The position numbers and the translations under genes are program-made. From positions 1-64,000 of the forward strand of contig DATIFN010000020.1 in the NCBI GenBank assembly GCA_035455245.1: a stretch of 64,000 nucleotides of DNA, read 5' to 3'. The DNA is from UBA8516 sp035455245. GTDB taxonomy: Archaea > Thermoproteota > Nitrososphaeria > Nitrososphaerales > Nitrosopumilaceae. Each line of letters begins with the position of its first letter. Within the stretch, counting starts at the first letter, position 1. Shown one piece after another: positions 26,117 to 34,964 of this stretch. The notes beneath the pieces were generated by a model. It was not told where the DNA came from, did not search any database, and was given only the letters and a program-made list of their open reading frames with translations.

Positions 26117-26758
26117 ATGAAGAATAAATTGAATGTTAAAAATATTTTTCTGATTTTCGTGTTTATTATTTTGGCAAATCAATTTAATTTTGCATCAGCT
26201 GTTTCACTTTCAATCCAGACAAACAAGGCTGAATATCAGTTTAAGGATCTTCTTTCCTTTGTTATCCAAGTATCTGAGGTAACAGGAGATACATTAACTC
26301 TTCACATAAGAGATGAATCTGGAAAAAATAGTACCCCCATAGTGCTTCAAATAGTTAATGCAACCACTACAATAACAGCAAGAGAGTCTTTTGATCCCAC
26401 AGTATACAAGTCAGGGGTTTATTATTTAGATGTAGAGTATTCAGGTGCTAATGCAACTACTTCATTTAAAATAATGAGTTCAGACACAATTGTTATTCCA
26501 TCCTGGGTGAAGAATTTAGGAAAATGGTGGTCGCAAGATCTTGTCACTGATAAAGATTTTGCCAGAGGTATTGAGTATCTTATTAAAGAAAAAATTATTG
26601 TCATCCCTGAAACAGAAAATCCATCGTCAAGTAGTACCACAAAGATACCTGCATGGATCAAAACTAATGCAGGCTGGTGGGCAGATAACCGCATATCAGA
26701 TTCAGATTTTGCCTCTGGAATACAATATCTAATCAGAAATGGGATAATTGTAGTCTAG
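26117..26758 (+). CDS. Exported protein with two C-terminal Trp-rich repeats
   Basis: The 213-residue protein has a signal peptide (NIFLIFVFIILANQFNFASA), an Ig-like beta domain (residues about 30-125) and two tandem copies of a 35-residue module: IPSWVKNLGKWWSQDLVTDK ... FARGIEYLIKEKI and IPAWIKTNAGWWADNRISDS ... FASGIQYLIRNGI. The same module ends the truncated protein at 1-720. In ammonia-oxidising archaea this domain is widespread on exported proteins; it is probably a wall or glycan-binding module (inference). No enzymatic motif is visible. Confidence 0.85.
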   Translation: MKNKLNVKNIFLIFVFIILANQFNFASAVSLSIQTNKAEYQFKDLLSFVIQVSEVTGDTLTLHIRDESGKNSTPIVLQIVNATTTITARESFDPTVYKSGVYYLDVEYSGANATTSFKIMSSDTIVIPSWVKNLGKWWSQDLVTDKDFARGIEYLIKEKIIVIPETENPSSSSTTKIPAWIKTNAGWWADNRISDSDFASGIQYLIRNGIIVV

Positions 26759-26780
26759 TATTATTTTATAATGTCATGAT

Positions 26781-27518
26781 TTAGGGGAGTGACTTTTCTG
26801 TTCGTAAACCTTTGAAGATCACGAGGATAATAACAAGGGCAACAAAAGCACCAGCCGTCATCACAAATTCTTGCAATTGTCTTTCATTAACTGAAATTGA
26901 CCAAGTCGATAATTTAGAAAAGTCAAAAATGTTTTGTGTTATTTCTTTGGATGGTTGTTCTTCGGTTGGAGTTACTTCCTCAGATGGTTTTTCTTCAGGA
27001 ACAGATTCTACAGGCGCTGGTTCCTCCGAGGTGGGTTTTTCTGAGGTTTCATTTTGTGGAATTTCCTTTACTGGTTCAGCCGTTTGGTTTTCCACTGTGG
27101 GCACAATTTCAGTGGATTTTCCACCAAGTTGTGTTCCAAAAACCTCAAGTTCTGTTGTTCCTTGCGATAATTGCATGAAAAGAGTTCTAGTGGTATCTGT
27201 TTTTTCTTTCTCGGAAAATGGAACAAGTTCGCCATCAGCGATTATAAAGAAATCAGAATCATCTCCATTTTCTTTAGAGTCAAGCAGTTCCCTTGGAATT
27301 GTTAATTCTAGTGTAGCAACTGAACTTGTAACATCAATTTCAAAAATGAGCTCTGCATCATCTGAGTTGGGAATTACTTCAAAAACCGTTGTGTCTTTTG
27401 CATCATAACTAAGGTCGTATAGTTTCCCATAGTCAACTTTTATGATTTTTTCATCTGCAAAAACAAGGGCTGGTGGAAAGATGAGTAAGAGGAATAAGAG
27501 TAGTTTCAGTGTGAGCAA
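26781..27518 (-). CDS. Membrane-anchored exported protein, paralogue of 25046-25555
   Basis: Starting at TTG 27518, 2 bases after the serA stop, the protein of about 245 residues has a signal-like segment (LKLLLFLLLIFPPALVFADE), a beta-sandwich ectodomain (TTVFEVIPNSDDAELIFEID ... FFIIADGELVPFSE), a long Pro/Glu/Thr-rich spacer, and a C-terminal membrane helix (FVMTAGAFVALVIILVIFKG) with a basic tail. The ectodomain resembles the protein at 25046-25555. A longer reading from 27620 overlaps serA by 100 bases and is rejected. Translation is probably coupled to serA. Confidence 0.8.
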   Translation of the reverse strand: MLTLKLLLFLLLIFPPALVFADEKIIKVDYGKLYDLSYDAKDTTVFEVIPNSDDAELIFEIDVTSSVATLELTIPRELLDSKENGDDSDFFIIADGELVPFSEKEKTDTTRTLFMQLSQGTTELEVFGTQLGGKSTEIVPTVENQTAEPVKEIPQNETSEKPTSEEPAPVESVPEEKPSEEVTPTEEQPSKEITQNIFDFSKLSTWSISVNERQLQEFVMTAGAFVALVIILVIFKGLRTEKSLP

Positions 27519-27520
27519 TA

Positions 27521-28453
27521 CTAAATTACGCCACGTAGAATCATTATTATCTTTTCTGCTATAACATTTGCAGCTAAAGTCTGAGCTTCTTTTGTCTGTG
27601 CCCCTATGTGAGGAGTGCAAATGACGTTTGGTAATGTTGCGAGTTTGTTTCCTGTCGCAGGTTCTTTCTCAAATACATCCAAAGCCGCGCCTGCGATCTT
27701 TCCTTCTTTTAAAGCAGCATATAGTGCCTCTTCATCTATAATTTCTCCCCTAGACGTATTAATCAGATAAGCAGTTTTTTTCATTCTTCCAAGTTTTTGT
27801 GAATTTACCAAATGATGAGTCTCATTTGTAAATGGAACATGAAATGAAATATAGTCCGAGTTTGAAAGCAATGTGTCAAGATCTGTCTTTATCAGTCCCA
27901 CCTCTCGTACAAAATCATCGGCAATCGGAATTACATCATATCCTATAATATTCATGTTTAATGCTCTTGCATGTTTTGCAAGCCTCTTGCCAATGTTTCC
28001 TAGTCCAACAATCCCAAGATATTTTCCCGACAGCTCGGTTCCCATCAGTTCTTTTTTGAGCCATTTTCCGTTTCGTATTTCTCTATCAGCTCTTGGGATT
28101 TCCCTAGCAAGTGAAAGCATCAACCCCAAAACAAGTTCTGCAACCGCATTCATTGCGCCTTCAACTGCATTTATCACTCTGATTCCTTTTGCTTTTGCTG
28201 AATCCACATCGATGTTATCAAGGCCTACGCCTACTCGCGCAATTACCTTGCACCTGTCTGCTTTTTCTATCATGTCTTTTGTTATTTTGGTTCTGCTTCT
28301 TACTATGACAATGTCAAAAGTACCAATTTTTTCTTTGATCTGATCTAGTGTAATTTCTGGTTCGTATGTAATTTTGAGGCCATTTTTTTGTAGAATGTCG
28401 TTTAAGATCGGAGCAACTTGATCACAAATTAAAACGGATTGATTGAAACTCAT
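27521..28453 (-). CDS. serA: D-3-phosphoglycerate dehydrogenase
   Basis: The 310-residue protein is a short-form D-2-hydroxyacid dehydrogenase. The NAD-binding motif is LGIVGLGNIGKRLAKHARAL, and the catalytic Arg, Glu and His lie in LINTSRGEIIDEEALYAALK, ALDVFEKEPA and TPHIGAQTKEAQ. It lacks ACT domains at its C-terminus. It oxidises 3-phosphoglycerate in the first step of serine biosynthesis; a related hydroxyacid substrate cannot be excluded. It lies 2 bases upstream of the membrane protein gene 26781-27518. Confidence 0.92.
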   Translation of the reverse strand: MSFNQSVLICDQVAPILNDILQKNGLKITYEPEITLDQIKEKIGTFDIVIVRSRTKITKDMIEKADRCKVIARVGVGLDNIDVDSAKAKGIRVINAVEGAMNAVAELVLGLMLSLAREIPRADREIRNGKWLKKELMGTELSGKYLGIVGLGNIGKRLAKHARALNMNIIGYDVIPIADDFVREVGLIKTDLDTLLSNSDYISFHVPFTNETHHLVNSQKLGRMKKTAYLINTSRGEIIDEEALYAALKEGKIAGAALDVFEKEPATGNKLATLPNVICTPHIGAQTKEAQTLAANVIAEKIIMILRGVI

Positions 28454-28523
28454 GAAAAAGAACCGCTATGTACAGAATATAATCATTGTGCAAACAAAAA
28501 AACAAAAAAAGGAAAATAGGGAT

Positions 28524-29867
28524 TTAAATTCCTAGTTTAGATTTTATTTCGTCAGCACGAGCGTCGGTGTAAAGGCCATGCAAGTTTAGCTTTGGTTGTG
28601 ACATGCTGTTCATACCAGTTGGTGGTACGGCATCGCTTGGATTACCTAGCACCTCGGCCAATGATTTTGCATCTCCTACCTCTAAACCAAATGGATTTCC
28701 AGCAACAATAACTGATGCTGCTCCTTCAAAGATTTGAGCATAGTCATGGTTTACTGCTACGTAGACTCCTGGTTCATCAAAGACAACATCTATGATTGCC
28801 CCTTGGGATCCGCCAATTAACCACGTTTCGGTACCTTGTGCCTGTACCCTGTTTCCTTGAGTAACTCTATCAATTATTTCTCCAACTATGTGGAAGAAAA
28901 CTGGTTCGTTACCTTGGTTTTCAACAAACCATCTTGTGTGGGTACCAGTTGGTACAAACAATAGTTGTGATTGGTATTGCTTTAGATCTGCAGAGTTCCA
29001 TGGTTGTGCAACGAAGATGTTCTTTCCTGGATTACCATTTATCAATTTGTTGTGGACTTCGTTTGGAACATATCCAAATGAAATTCCGTTTACAACACTC
29101 AGGGTTGAATGATGCATGAACATCTCACTTTGGTCATACGAACCGTCCGCGTTCAAGTACAATTGATTGTACTGTAACTGGAACTCTAGAGCTTCGGCAG
29201 GAACCAAAGTTCTATCCTTTACGACTTTTCCGCCATCAACACTTGTTTTTTCTACCAAGAGTTTATTGTATCCATTAAGTGGGTCAACAATTGCCATACC
29301 ATACATTCCAGATAAGACATGTTGATCCATTGCTGCTACATCAACACCAGAACAGTGATACTTGAAAGTACCAGGGACTTCTGCGATGTAACAGTATGTT
29401 TTGGATGTTCCTGGAAGAACTTTACCAAAGTTTCCTGCGGACATTTGTGAAGCGTGCATGTCGTTACCATGTGGACTTGATTCACCTTCTGGAACTGTCA
29501 ATGTCATCTTGACAACGTCACCTTGTGTGACTCTGAGTGTTGGACCTGGGACCTGACCGCTGAAGGTCATCGCCTTGTAGGTTTGGCCACCCATAATTGG
29601 CAATTCTGCACTTTGACCAGTTACATTGAATTCAACCACTTTACGACCTGAATCTTCCAAGACTGCACAGTCTGTTACAGCAAATGCCGCTGGCATTACT
29701 AATTCTAGACCGCCCATGTCATGGATTTTTTGCATTAAGTCTGCATCATTATTTGAAACAGACATTACGCTTCCAGTCATTTGTGACTGCGTATACGTGC
29801 TTCCGAACAACGTTGCTGCTATTACTGCAACTGCAGCGATAGACAGTATACTATACCGTTTGTTCAT
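28524..29867 (-). CDS. nirK: Copper-containing nitrite reductase-type multicopper oxidase
   Basis: The 447-residue protein has a signal sequence (SILSIAAVAVIAATLFGSTY) and two cupredoxin domains. Type 1 copper ligands are His133, Cys172, His183 and Met188; type 2 ligands include His138 and His171 (motifs HGNDMHAS and KYHCSG). A later His in FFHIVGEI fits the intersubunit type 2 ligand. This is the thaumarchaeal NirK form implicated in NO/nitrite chemistry of ammonia oxidation in the pseudoperiplasm. A TATA box lies 24-32 bases upstream. The N-terminal 65 residues are longer than those of bacterial NirK. Confidence 0.9.
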   Translation of the reverse strand: MNKRYSILSIAAVAVIAATLFGSTYTQSQMTGSVMSVSNNDADLMQKIHDMGGLELVMPAAFAVTDCAVLEDSGRKVVEFNVTGQSAELPIMGGQTYKAMTFSGQVPGPTLRVTQGDVVKMTLTVPEGESSPHGNDMHASQMSAGNFGKVLPGTSKTYCYIAEVPGTFKYHCSGVDVAAMDQHVLSGMYGMAIVDPLNGYNKLLVEKTSVDGGKVVKDRTLVPAEALEFQLQYNQLYLNADGSYDQSEMFMHHSTLSVVNGISFGYVPNEVHNKLINGNPGKNIFVAQPWNSADLKQYQSQLLFVPTGTHTRWFVENQGNEPVFFHIVGEIIDRVTQGNRVQAQGTETWLIGGSQGAIIDVVFDEPGVYVAVNHDYAQIFEGAASVIVAGNPFGLEVGDAKSLAEVLGNPSDAVPPTGMNSMSQPKLNLHGLYTDARADEIKSKLGI

Positions 29868-29890
29868 CGATCCAATCGACCTATTCTTAG

Positions 29891-29899
29891 TATATTAAT
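29891..29899 (-). promoter_or_regulatory. TATA box of nirK
   Basis: On the minus strand the region reads ATTAATATA, 24-32 bases before the nirK ATG at 29867, a good archaeal TATA box; a strong transcript is expected for this gene. Confidence 0.6.
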
Positions 29900-29967
29900 C
29901 TATTGTGTACAACTTCAAAAATCGCTAGATTTTACAAAGTTTTGATTATCTTTTTTTTTAAAAGGTA

Positions 29968-31362
29968 ATGAATATTAGTAAAACGAATTCAAGCTTGCGT
30001 GTGAAGTTTAGGACAGATAAGGATTCTTTAGGGGAGGTAAAAATTCCTGAAGATGCTTACTATGGTGCTTTTACGTCCAGAGCAATTCAGCAATACCATG
30101 TTACAGGCCACCGATCTCATCTTTATCTCATAATGGCATTTGTTATGATCAAAAGATCGGCAGCTGTAGCAAATATGAAAACTGATGTGATTGACAAAAA
30201 GCGCGGTAGTGCAATTATTAAAGCGTGTGATGAAGTCATCTCTGGAAAATTCCTAGACCAGTTTGTTATTGAAGAAATAAACTCTGGTGCAGGAACTGCA
30301 TTCAACATGAATGTCAATGAAGTACTTGCAAACATTGCTCTTGAAATTATGGGTCATAAGAAAGGAAATTACGACATCCTTCATCCAAATGATCATGTAA
30401 ACATGTCTCAATCAAGCAATGATACATTTCCAACTGCAATGCATGTTTCAATTTTATTTAACTTAAAGCAAGTTATCCCAGTTCTCGATGATTTGATCAA
30501 ATCATTAAACAAAAAGGCACGAGAGTTTTCGGGCTTTCAAAAAATTGGAAGAACCCATCTCATGGATGCACTTCCTGTAAGTCTTGGAAAAGAATTTGGT
30601 GCATATTCTACAGCAGTTGCAAAGGCCCGTGATGCAATAGTTATTGCAAAAAAAGAATTAGAACATGTTGCATTGGGAGGAACTGCTGTAGGTACGGGAG
30701 CAAACACACCAAAAGGTTACAGAAACATAGCAATTTCTGAACTTGGAAGAATCTCAAAACTTCCATTAAAACCTCAGCAAGACATGCAGTATTCTTTGCA
30801 AAGCAAATTTGCAGTTGTAAATCTCTCTTCCACATTAAGGAACTTGGCAGTTGAGATTGGCAAGATTTCTAACGACGTTAGATTGATGGCATCAGGTCCT
30901 GTTGCAGGACTCTCGGAAATTGGCATACCTGCAGTTCATGCTGGTTCTTCCATAATGCCAGGCAAAGTGAATCCATCACTTGCCGAATGTATGAATATGA
31001 TATGTTTTAACATCATAGGCAACGATGTATCTGTTGCACTTGCGGCGCAAGCTGGACAATTTGAGCTTAATGTCATGTTACCAGTTATGCTCAAGTCTGT
31101 TTTAGAATCTACTGATATGTTAAGAAATTTTATTCCAATATTTTCTCATAACTTGATTGATGGTTTGTCTGCAAACAAGCAGAAGCTTCACCAAAACATA
31201 GAGAGCAGTCCTGTCATAGTAACATTACTTTCTCCAAAAATTGGATATCAAAAATCTGCTGAGTTATACAAAGAATCTCTAAAGACAGGTAAAACAATCA
31301 GGCAACTTGTAATCTCCAAAGGATTGATGAATGAAAAGGAAGTAAATTTGTTATTGGGATGA
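29968..31362 (+). CDS. Class II fumarase/aspartase family lyase
   Basis: The 464-residue protein carries the family signature GSSIMPGKVNPSLAECMNMI, the upstream NDTFPTAMH and GRTHLMDALPVSLGKEF motifs, and GTAVGTGANTP. These define the class II fumarate lyase superfamily. PGKVNP is typical of fumarase, whereas AYYG at the N-terminal active-site segment (EDAYYGAFTSRAIQQYHVTG) recalls aspartases, so both fumarate hydratase and aspartate ammonia-lyase remain possible. The next gene, a MiaB-type enzyme, begins one base after this stop, so the two are cotranscribed. Confidence 0.85.
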   Translation: MNISKTNSSLRVKFRTDKDSLGEVKIPEDAYYGAFTSRAIQQYHVTGHRSHLYLIMAFVMIKRSAAVANMKTDVIDKKRGSAIIKACDEVISGKFLDQFVIEEINSGAGTAFNMNVNEVLANIALEIMGHKKGNYDILHPNDHVNMSQSSNDTFPTAMHVSILFNLKQVIPVLDDLIKSLNKKAREFSGFQKIGRTHLMDALPVSLGKEFGAYSTAVAKARDAIVIAKKELEHVALGGTAVGTGANTPKGYRNIAISELGRISKLPLKPQQDMQYSLQSKFAVVNLSSTLRNLAVEIGKISNDVRLMASGPVAGLSEIGIPAVHAGSSIMPGKVNPSLAECMNMICFNIIGNDVSVALAAQAGQFELNVMLPVMLKSVLESTDMLRNFIPIFSHNLIDGLSANKQKLHQNIESSPVIVTLLSPKIGYQKSAELYKESLKTGKTIRQLVISKGLMNEKEVNLLLG

Positions 31363-31363
31363 A

Positions 31364-32632
31364 ATGGCGAGGATCTGGGTAGAAGCACATGGTTGTTCTG
31401 CAAGTTTTGCAGATTCTGAGATGATTTCTGGTCTTATTGTAAATGGGGGTCACACCCTTGCTCAGAGTACATCAGATTCTGATCTGAACTTGATTGTTAC
31501 CTGCTCAGTAAAAGATGCAACTGCAAACAAGATGATATATCGAATTAAAACACTGAAGTCAAAACCTCTTATTGTTGCGGGATGTCTGCCAAAAGCTGAA
31601 AGAGGTACTGTTGAAAAATTTAGTCCTACGGCAAGCATGCTTGGTCCAAATTCTATTGGAAAAACGCTTGATGTCATAGACTTTGCATTGAAAGGAAAAA
31701 AAAGAGTGGAGATTGTGGATTCCGATATCTCTAAAGTTGGATTGCCCAAAGTCAGACTAAATCCAGTTATTGGAATAATAGAGATTGCAAGTGGTTGTAT
31801 GAGTGAATGTACTTTTTGTCAAACAAAACTCTCCAAGGGTGATTTGCGTAGCTACCGAATTGGTGATATTGTCAGACAAATTAGGCATGATTTGAGTGAT
31901 GGGTGTAAAGAGATCTGGCTTTCTTCTACGGATAACGGATGTTATGGATTAGACATAGGAACAGATCTGCCTGGCCTAATAACTTCAGTTGCAGAGATTA
32001 ACCAAGACTTCATGATAAGAATAGGCATGATGAATCCAATGTATATGCCAAGAGTTCGTGATGGTCTATTGAAGGCATTTGAAACAGACAAAGTCTTCAA
32101 ATTTCTTCATATTCCTGTTCAAAGCGGAAGTAGCAGAGTCCTAAAGGAAATGAAACGTGGTCATACCGCCAAAGTATTTAGAGACACGAATGAGAAATTC
32201 CGTAAAAAGTTTGGCAAGTTTACAATTTCAACCGATGTCATAGTTGGATTTCCCTCTGAAAGTGAGGATGATTTTGAGCAGACAGTAGAACTGATAAAAG
32301 AGACCAGACCTGATGTGATAAACCTCTCACGATATAGTGCAAGACCAGGTACAGAAGCTTCTAAAATGAAGCAAATGGAGGTGTCTGAAGTAAAAAGACG
32401 AAGTAAGATTGTATTTGAGTTGGCAAAAAAAATAGCCTATGAGAGGAACAAAGAATGGTTAGGTTGGAGGGGAAAGGTATTATTTGATGAAATCTCAGAA
32501 GGTATGATAAAAGGAAGAAACTTTGCCTACAAACCAGTAGTTATTGATGAGGAAAAAAAAATAGGAGAAAAAATCAACGTTGAGATCATAAGGGCTACAC
32601 AATTTGGATTGTATGGAAAAATTGTAAGCTAA
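31364..32632 (+). CDS. MiaB/CDKAL1-family tRNA methylthiotransferase (radical SAM)
   Basis: The 422-residue protein has an N-terminal UPF0004 domain with three cluster Cys (EAHGCSASFADS, VTCSVKDATANK, AGCLPKAERGT), the radical SAM site ASGCMSECTFCQTKL and a C-terminal TRAM-like segment. Archaeal members (CDKAL1/MtaB-like) add a methylthio group to t6A37 in tRNAs. Length and order are normal for the family. It starts one base after the stop of the lyase gene, suggesting a shared transcript but not a shared pathway. Confidence 0.93.
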   Translation: MARIWVEAHGCSASFADSEMISGLIVNGGHTLAQSTSDSDLNLIVTCSVKDATANKMIYRIKTLKSKPLIVAGCLPKAERGTVEKFSPTASMLGPNSIGKTLDVIDFALKGKKRVEIVDSDISKVGLPKVRLNPVIGIIEIASGCMSECTFCQTKLSKGDLRSYRIGDIVRQIRHDLSDGCKEIWLSSTDNGCYGLDIGTDLPGLITSVAEINQDFMIRIGMMNPMYMPRVRDGLLKAFETDKVFKFLHIPVQSGSSRVLKEMKRGHTAKVFRDTNEKFRKKFGKFTISTDVIVGFPSESEDDFEQTVELIKETRPDVINLSRYSARPGTEASKMKQMEVSEVKRRSKIVFELAKKIAYERNKEWLGWRGKVLFDEISEGMIKGRNFAYKPVVIDEEKKIGEKINVEIIRATQFGLYGKIVS

Positions 32633-32707
32633 AAATTTTTAGATCCAATATAGGATCAAAACTAATCAACAACGTTTTTTAACCTACATGGGAAGCAAAA
32701 GAGAGTT

Positions 32708-33655
32708 ATGGATTTTGAGATGCAAGAACCTGTATTAGTTGTTGGACTTGGCGGAGCAGGATGTCGACTAGCAATAAAAGCCAAGGAAAAGCTGAATTCT
32801 GAATGTCTTTTGATAAGCCATGACGCAAAGGATCTAGAATCTGATTGTACTAGAATCATGATAAATACAAACCCAGTTCTTAATCCATCCTCATACCTCA
32901 TAAGAGGTGTGTCCTTTGGAATTCTTGAGGACGTAAAGGAGAGACTAGGTAACTATTCCACGATTATAATAATTGCTAATCTTGCTGGTAAATCTGGCGC
33001 TGCTTTAGCCCCAATCATTTCTCAAGCAGGAAAAGAACTTGGAAAAAACGTGCTTTCCTTTGGTATTATGCCATTCAAGTTTGAAAAGGACAGGATTTTC
33101 TTTTCTGGGGTTTCATTAAAGAGGCTAAAAACAAATTCTGATTGCACCATTATAGTAGACAACGATGCCCTTCTTGATAGCAATCCAGACCTAACGCCTG
33201 ATTCTTGTAATAAAATAACAAATGCGGCACTTCTTGAAGTAATTTCTTCGCTAAAAGCCTCCTCAGTCCCTCTTGATACAAACATTCTTTCCACAAGTAA
33301 GGACATGTCAGATGTACAAACCTCGCTTAGAGATTCCATTAAGATGCTTTACGAAGATGCACCACCAAATAGTGTTAAAAGCACGATGTTGTATGTCATG
33401 GGCGGAAACAAGGTATCAGTAGGGGTATTGAATTCAATGGTTAATACAATCAGCGGAATTTTTAACGATGATAGTACACGTGTAAGCCTTTCTGTCGTAG
33501 CTGCTGAAAATTCTAAAGTCATTTTGCTCACATCAGTGGATGGCGAAACAAGATTTGATAGATATGATCCACTTGGAGTCATTCCAAATACATTAGATTG
33601 GGATTATCCAGATTGCAGTATTAAATTGGATCTTGAACTAAGTCAAATAGAATAA
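32708..33655 (+). CDS. Divergent FtsZ/tubulin-superfamily protein
   Basis: The 315-residue protein begins with VLVVGLGGAGCRLAIKAKEK, the first nucleotide-binding strand of FtsZ, but the tubulin signature (normally GGGTGTG) is replaced by ANLAGKSGAALAPIIS. GIMPFKFEKDRIFFSGVSLK and SDCTIIVDNDALLDSNP match the FtsZ 'PF-FE...DTLIVI' region. Thaumarchaeota divide mainly with Cdv/ESCRT proteins and their FtsZ-like proteins are known to be divergent in the GTPase motif. It therefore probably does not polymerise like canonical FtsZ, and its role is unknown. It lacks the usual C-terminal peptide. Confidence 0.75.
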   Translation: MDFEMQEPVLVVGLGGAGCRLAIKAKEKLNSECLLISHDAKDLESDCTRIMINTNPVLNPSSYLIRGVSFGILEDVKERLGNYSTIIIIANLAGKSGAALAPIISQAGKELGKNVLSFGIMPFKFEKDRIFFSGVSLKRLKTNSDCTIIVDNDALLDSNPDLTPDSCNKITNAALLEVISSLKASSVPLDTNILSTSKDMSDVQTSLRDSIKMLYEDAPPNSVKSTMLYVMGGNKVSVGVLNSMVNTISGIFNDDSTRVSLSVVAAENSKVILLTSVDGETRFDRYDPLGVIPNTLDWDYPDCSIKLDLELSQIE

Positions 33656-33659
33656 ATTT

Positions 33660-34142
33660 TTACTTTTTCTTTGATTTTGTACTGGATTTTGATTTAGTCT
33701 TTTCTTCTGGTTTCTTTTCAGATTTTTCTTCTTTCTTTGTTTTCTCTGGTTTTGGTGTCGGTTTTTCTTTTGTTTCTGGTTGTTTTTCTGGTGTTCGCTC
33801 TGGTTTTTCTTCCACCTTTTCTATTTTTTTTGATTTTGATTTCTTCTCTACTTCTTCCTTCTTTGGCTTTTCTTCTTGATATTTTGAAATCAAAACTGCA
33901 CCATCATCATCTTTTGTTAATTTGACTCGAATCTTTCTTGGAGGATGTCTTATTCCTCTTGCCCAAACCAGGTGACTCACATCTTCTTCTATCTTTACAT
34001 TTTCCGACTTCATGTGCCGTACTGCAAATTCTCTTATCATATTAATTGCCCTCTTTGCTCTTTGGTTATTTGGAGAGAGTAAAACTTTTCCGAGGTTTAT
34101 TGTGTAAACACGTTCAATTGTTTCTTGAGACAAATTATCCAA
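33660..34142 (-). CDS. rpl31e: 50S ribosomal protein L31e with long charged tail
   Basis: The first about 85 residues form L31e (ERVYTINLGKVLLSPNNQRA, EEDVSHLVWARGIRHPPRKI). The remaining 75 residues are almost only Lys, Glu, Pro, Ser and Thr, a disordered tail that makes the protein almost twice the usual length. It starts with TTG, and its first 8 bases overlap the end of rpl39e, so translation is coupled. L31e sits near the polypeptide exit tunnel; the tail may reach the surface to contact nascent-chain factors (inference). Confidence 0.92.
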   Translation of the reverse strand: MDNLSQETIERVYTINLGKVLLSPNNQRAKRAINMIREFAVRHMKSENVKIEEDVSHLVWARGIRHPPRKIRVKLTKDDDGAVLISKYQEEKPKKEEVEKKSKSKKIEKVEEKPERTPEKQPETKEKPTPKPEKTKKEEKSEKKPEEKTKSKSSTKSKKK

Positions 34143-34293
34143 CTCCTACATCTGTTCTTCGCCACTGTCTTTTCTTTGGATTTGTTCGAACTGTTCTTTT
34201 TGTTTTGATTATTACCCACGCTGGAACAGATGAATTCTGCTTTAGTTTTTTCATCAATCTTATTTTCCTTGGAGTGGACTTGTGAGCTGCCAT
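34135..34293 (-). CDS. rpl39e: 50S ribosomal protein L39e
   Basis: This short gene encodes 52 residues matching L39e: MAAHKSTPRKIRLMKKLKQN, then SSVPAWVIIKTKRTVRTNPK and an Arg-rich RQWRR. L39e lines the ribosome exit tunnel in archaea and eukaryotes. It starts at an ATG with an AT-rich TATA-like ATTTAAAA about 25-32 bases upstream. It is cotranscribed with rpl31e, which overlaps its last 8 bases, as in many archaea. Confidence 0.95.
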   Translation of the reverse strand: MAAHKSTPRKIRLMKKLKQNSSVPAWVIIKTKRTVRTNPKKRQWRRTDVGVG

Positions 34294-34355
34294 GAAAGTT
34301 GGACAATCCTGACCTCTTTTTAAATGAATCTCGGATACGTGTGTTTTATGTGCAG

Positions 34356-34916
34356 TTATAACATCCCGTTTTCTGACAGTAGCATCATAATTTGTTTTAT
34401 CATCCTTGCAGACGCCCCCCAGATCAAGTAATCTTGATATCTAAAAGTATACATTTCTTGAATTGAACTGTGAGTAGGATCTCTGTCTTTTTCTATTGTT
34501 TTGAAAAGTGGAAACATGGGGATATGTAGGATTTTTTCGATTTCTGAGTTTGGTTTGAGCTTTGGAATTTCAGAGGTAATTGAAACAAATGGTGTAATTG
34601 TAAAACCAGAGTTGAGGGTTGTGACTGGTTTTAGCTGCCCGATGATTTGTTGTCGTAATACATCAAGCCCGATTTCTTCTCTTGTTTCTCTCATAGCTGT
34701 TTCAAGGAGATCATAATCATCTTCTTTCCAGGTTCCACCAGGAAAAGAAATCTCCCCTGGGTGTAAATTCATTGTTTTTGGCCGTTCAGTCATAATCATT
34801 TTATGTTCTGAACCATGAATTAGTATCAATACTGCAGCAAGCTTTTTCTTCCCATTTTCCTTGGCATCAGGAACAATTTCATTCGATAGTGTGTTTTTGA
34901 GTTTTTGTGGATCCAT
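34356..34916 (-). CDS. NUDIX hydrolase, NudL/CoA diphosphatase type
   Basis: The 186-residue protein has the NUDIX box within EISFPGGTWKEDDYDLLETA followed by MRETREEIGLD (GX5EX7REUXEEXGU pattern), preceded by MTERPKTMNLHPGE, the LLTxR-like UPF0035 motif characteristic of CoA diphosphatases (NudL/Nudt7). Such enzymes cleave CoA into phosphopantetheine and 3',5'-ADP. The N-terminal helix KLKNTLSNEIVPDAKENGKK and the terminal YLIWGASARMIKQIMMLL helix match the family length. The substrate is inferred, not shown. Confidence 0.88.
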   Translation of the reverse strand: MDPQKLKNTLSNEIVPDAKENGKKKLAAVLILIHGSEHKMIMTERPKTMNLHPGEISFPGGTWKEDDYDLLETAMRETREEIGLDVLRQQIIGQLKPVTTLNSGFTITPFVSITSEIPKLKPNSEIEKILHIPMFPLFKTIEKDRDPTHSSIQEMYTFRYQDYLIWGASARMIKQIMMLLSENGML

Positions 34917-34964
34917 CTATTAATACATATCTGAAATTGTTATTGATTGTTACCGTCAATCAAA

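Noticed and set aside
26018..26182. Upstream extension of L15e by 55 residues
   Set aside because: The extension is not homologous to L15e and crosses the promoter of the divergent exported protein gene.
26812..27408. Plus-strand ORF of 198 residues, very Ser/Val-rich
   Set aside because: It is the antisense shadow of the Pro/Glu-rich spacer of the membrane protein at 26781-27518.
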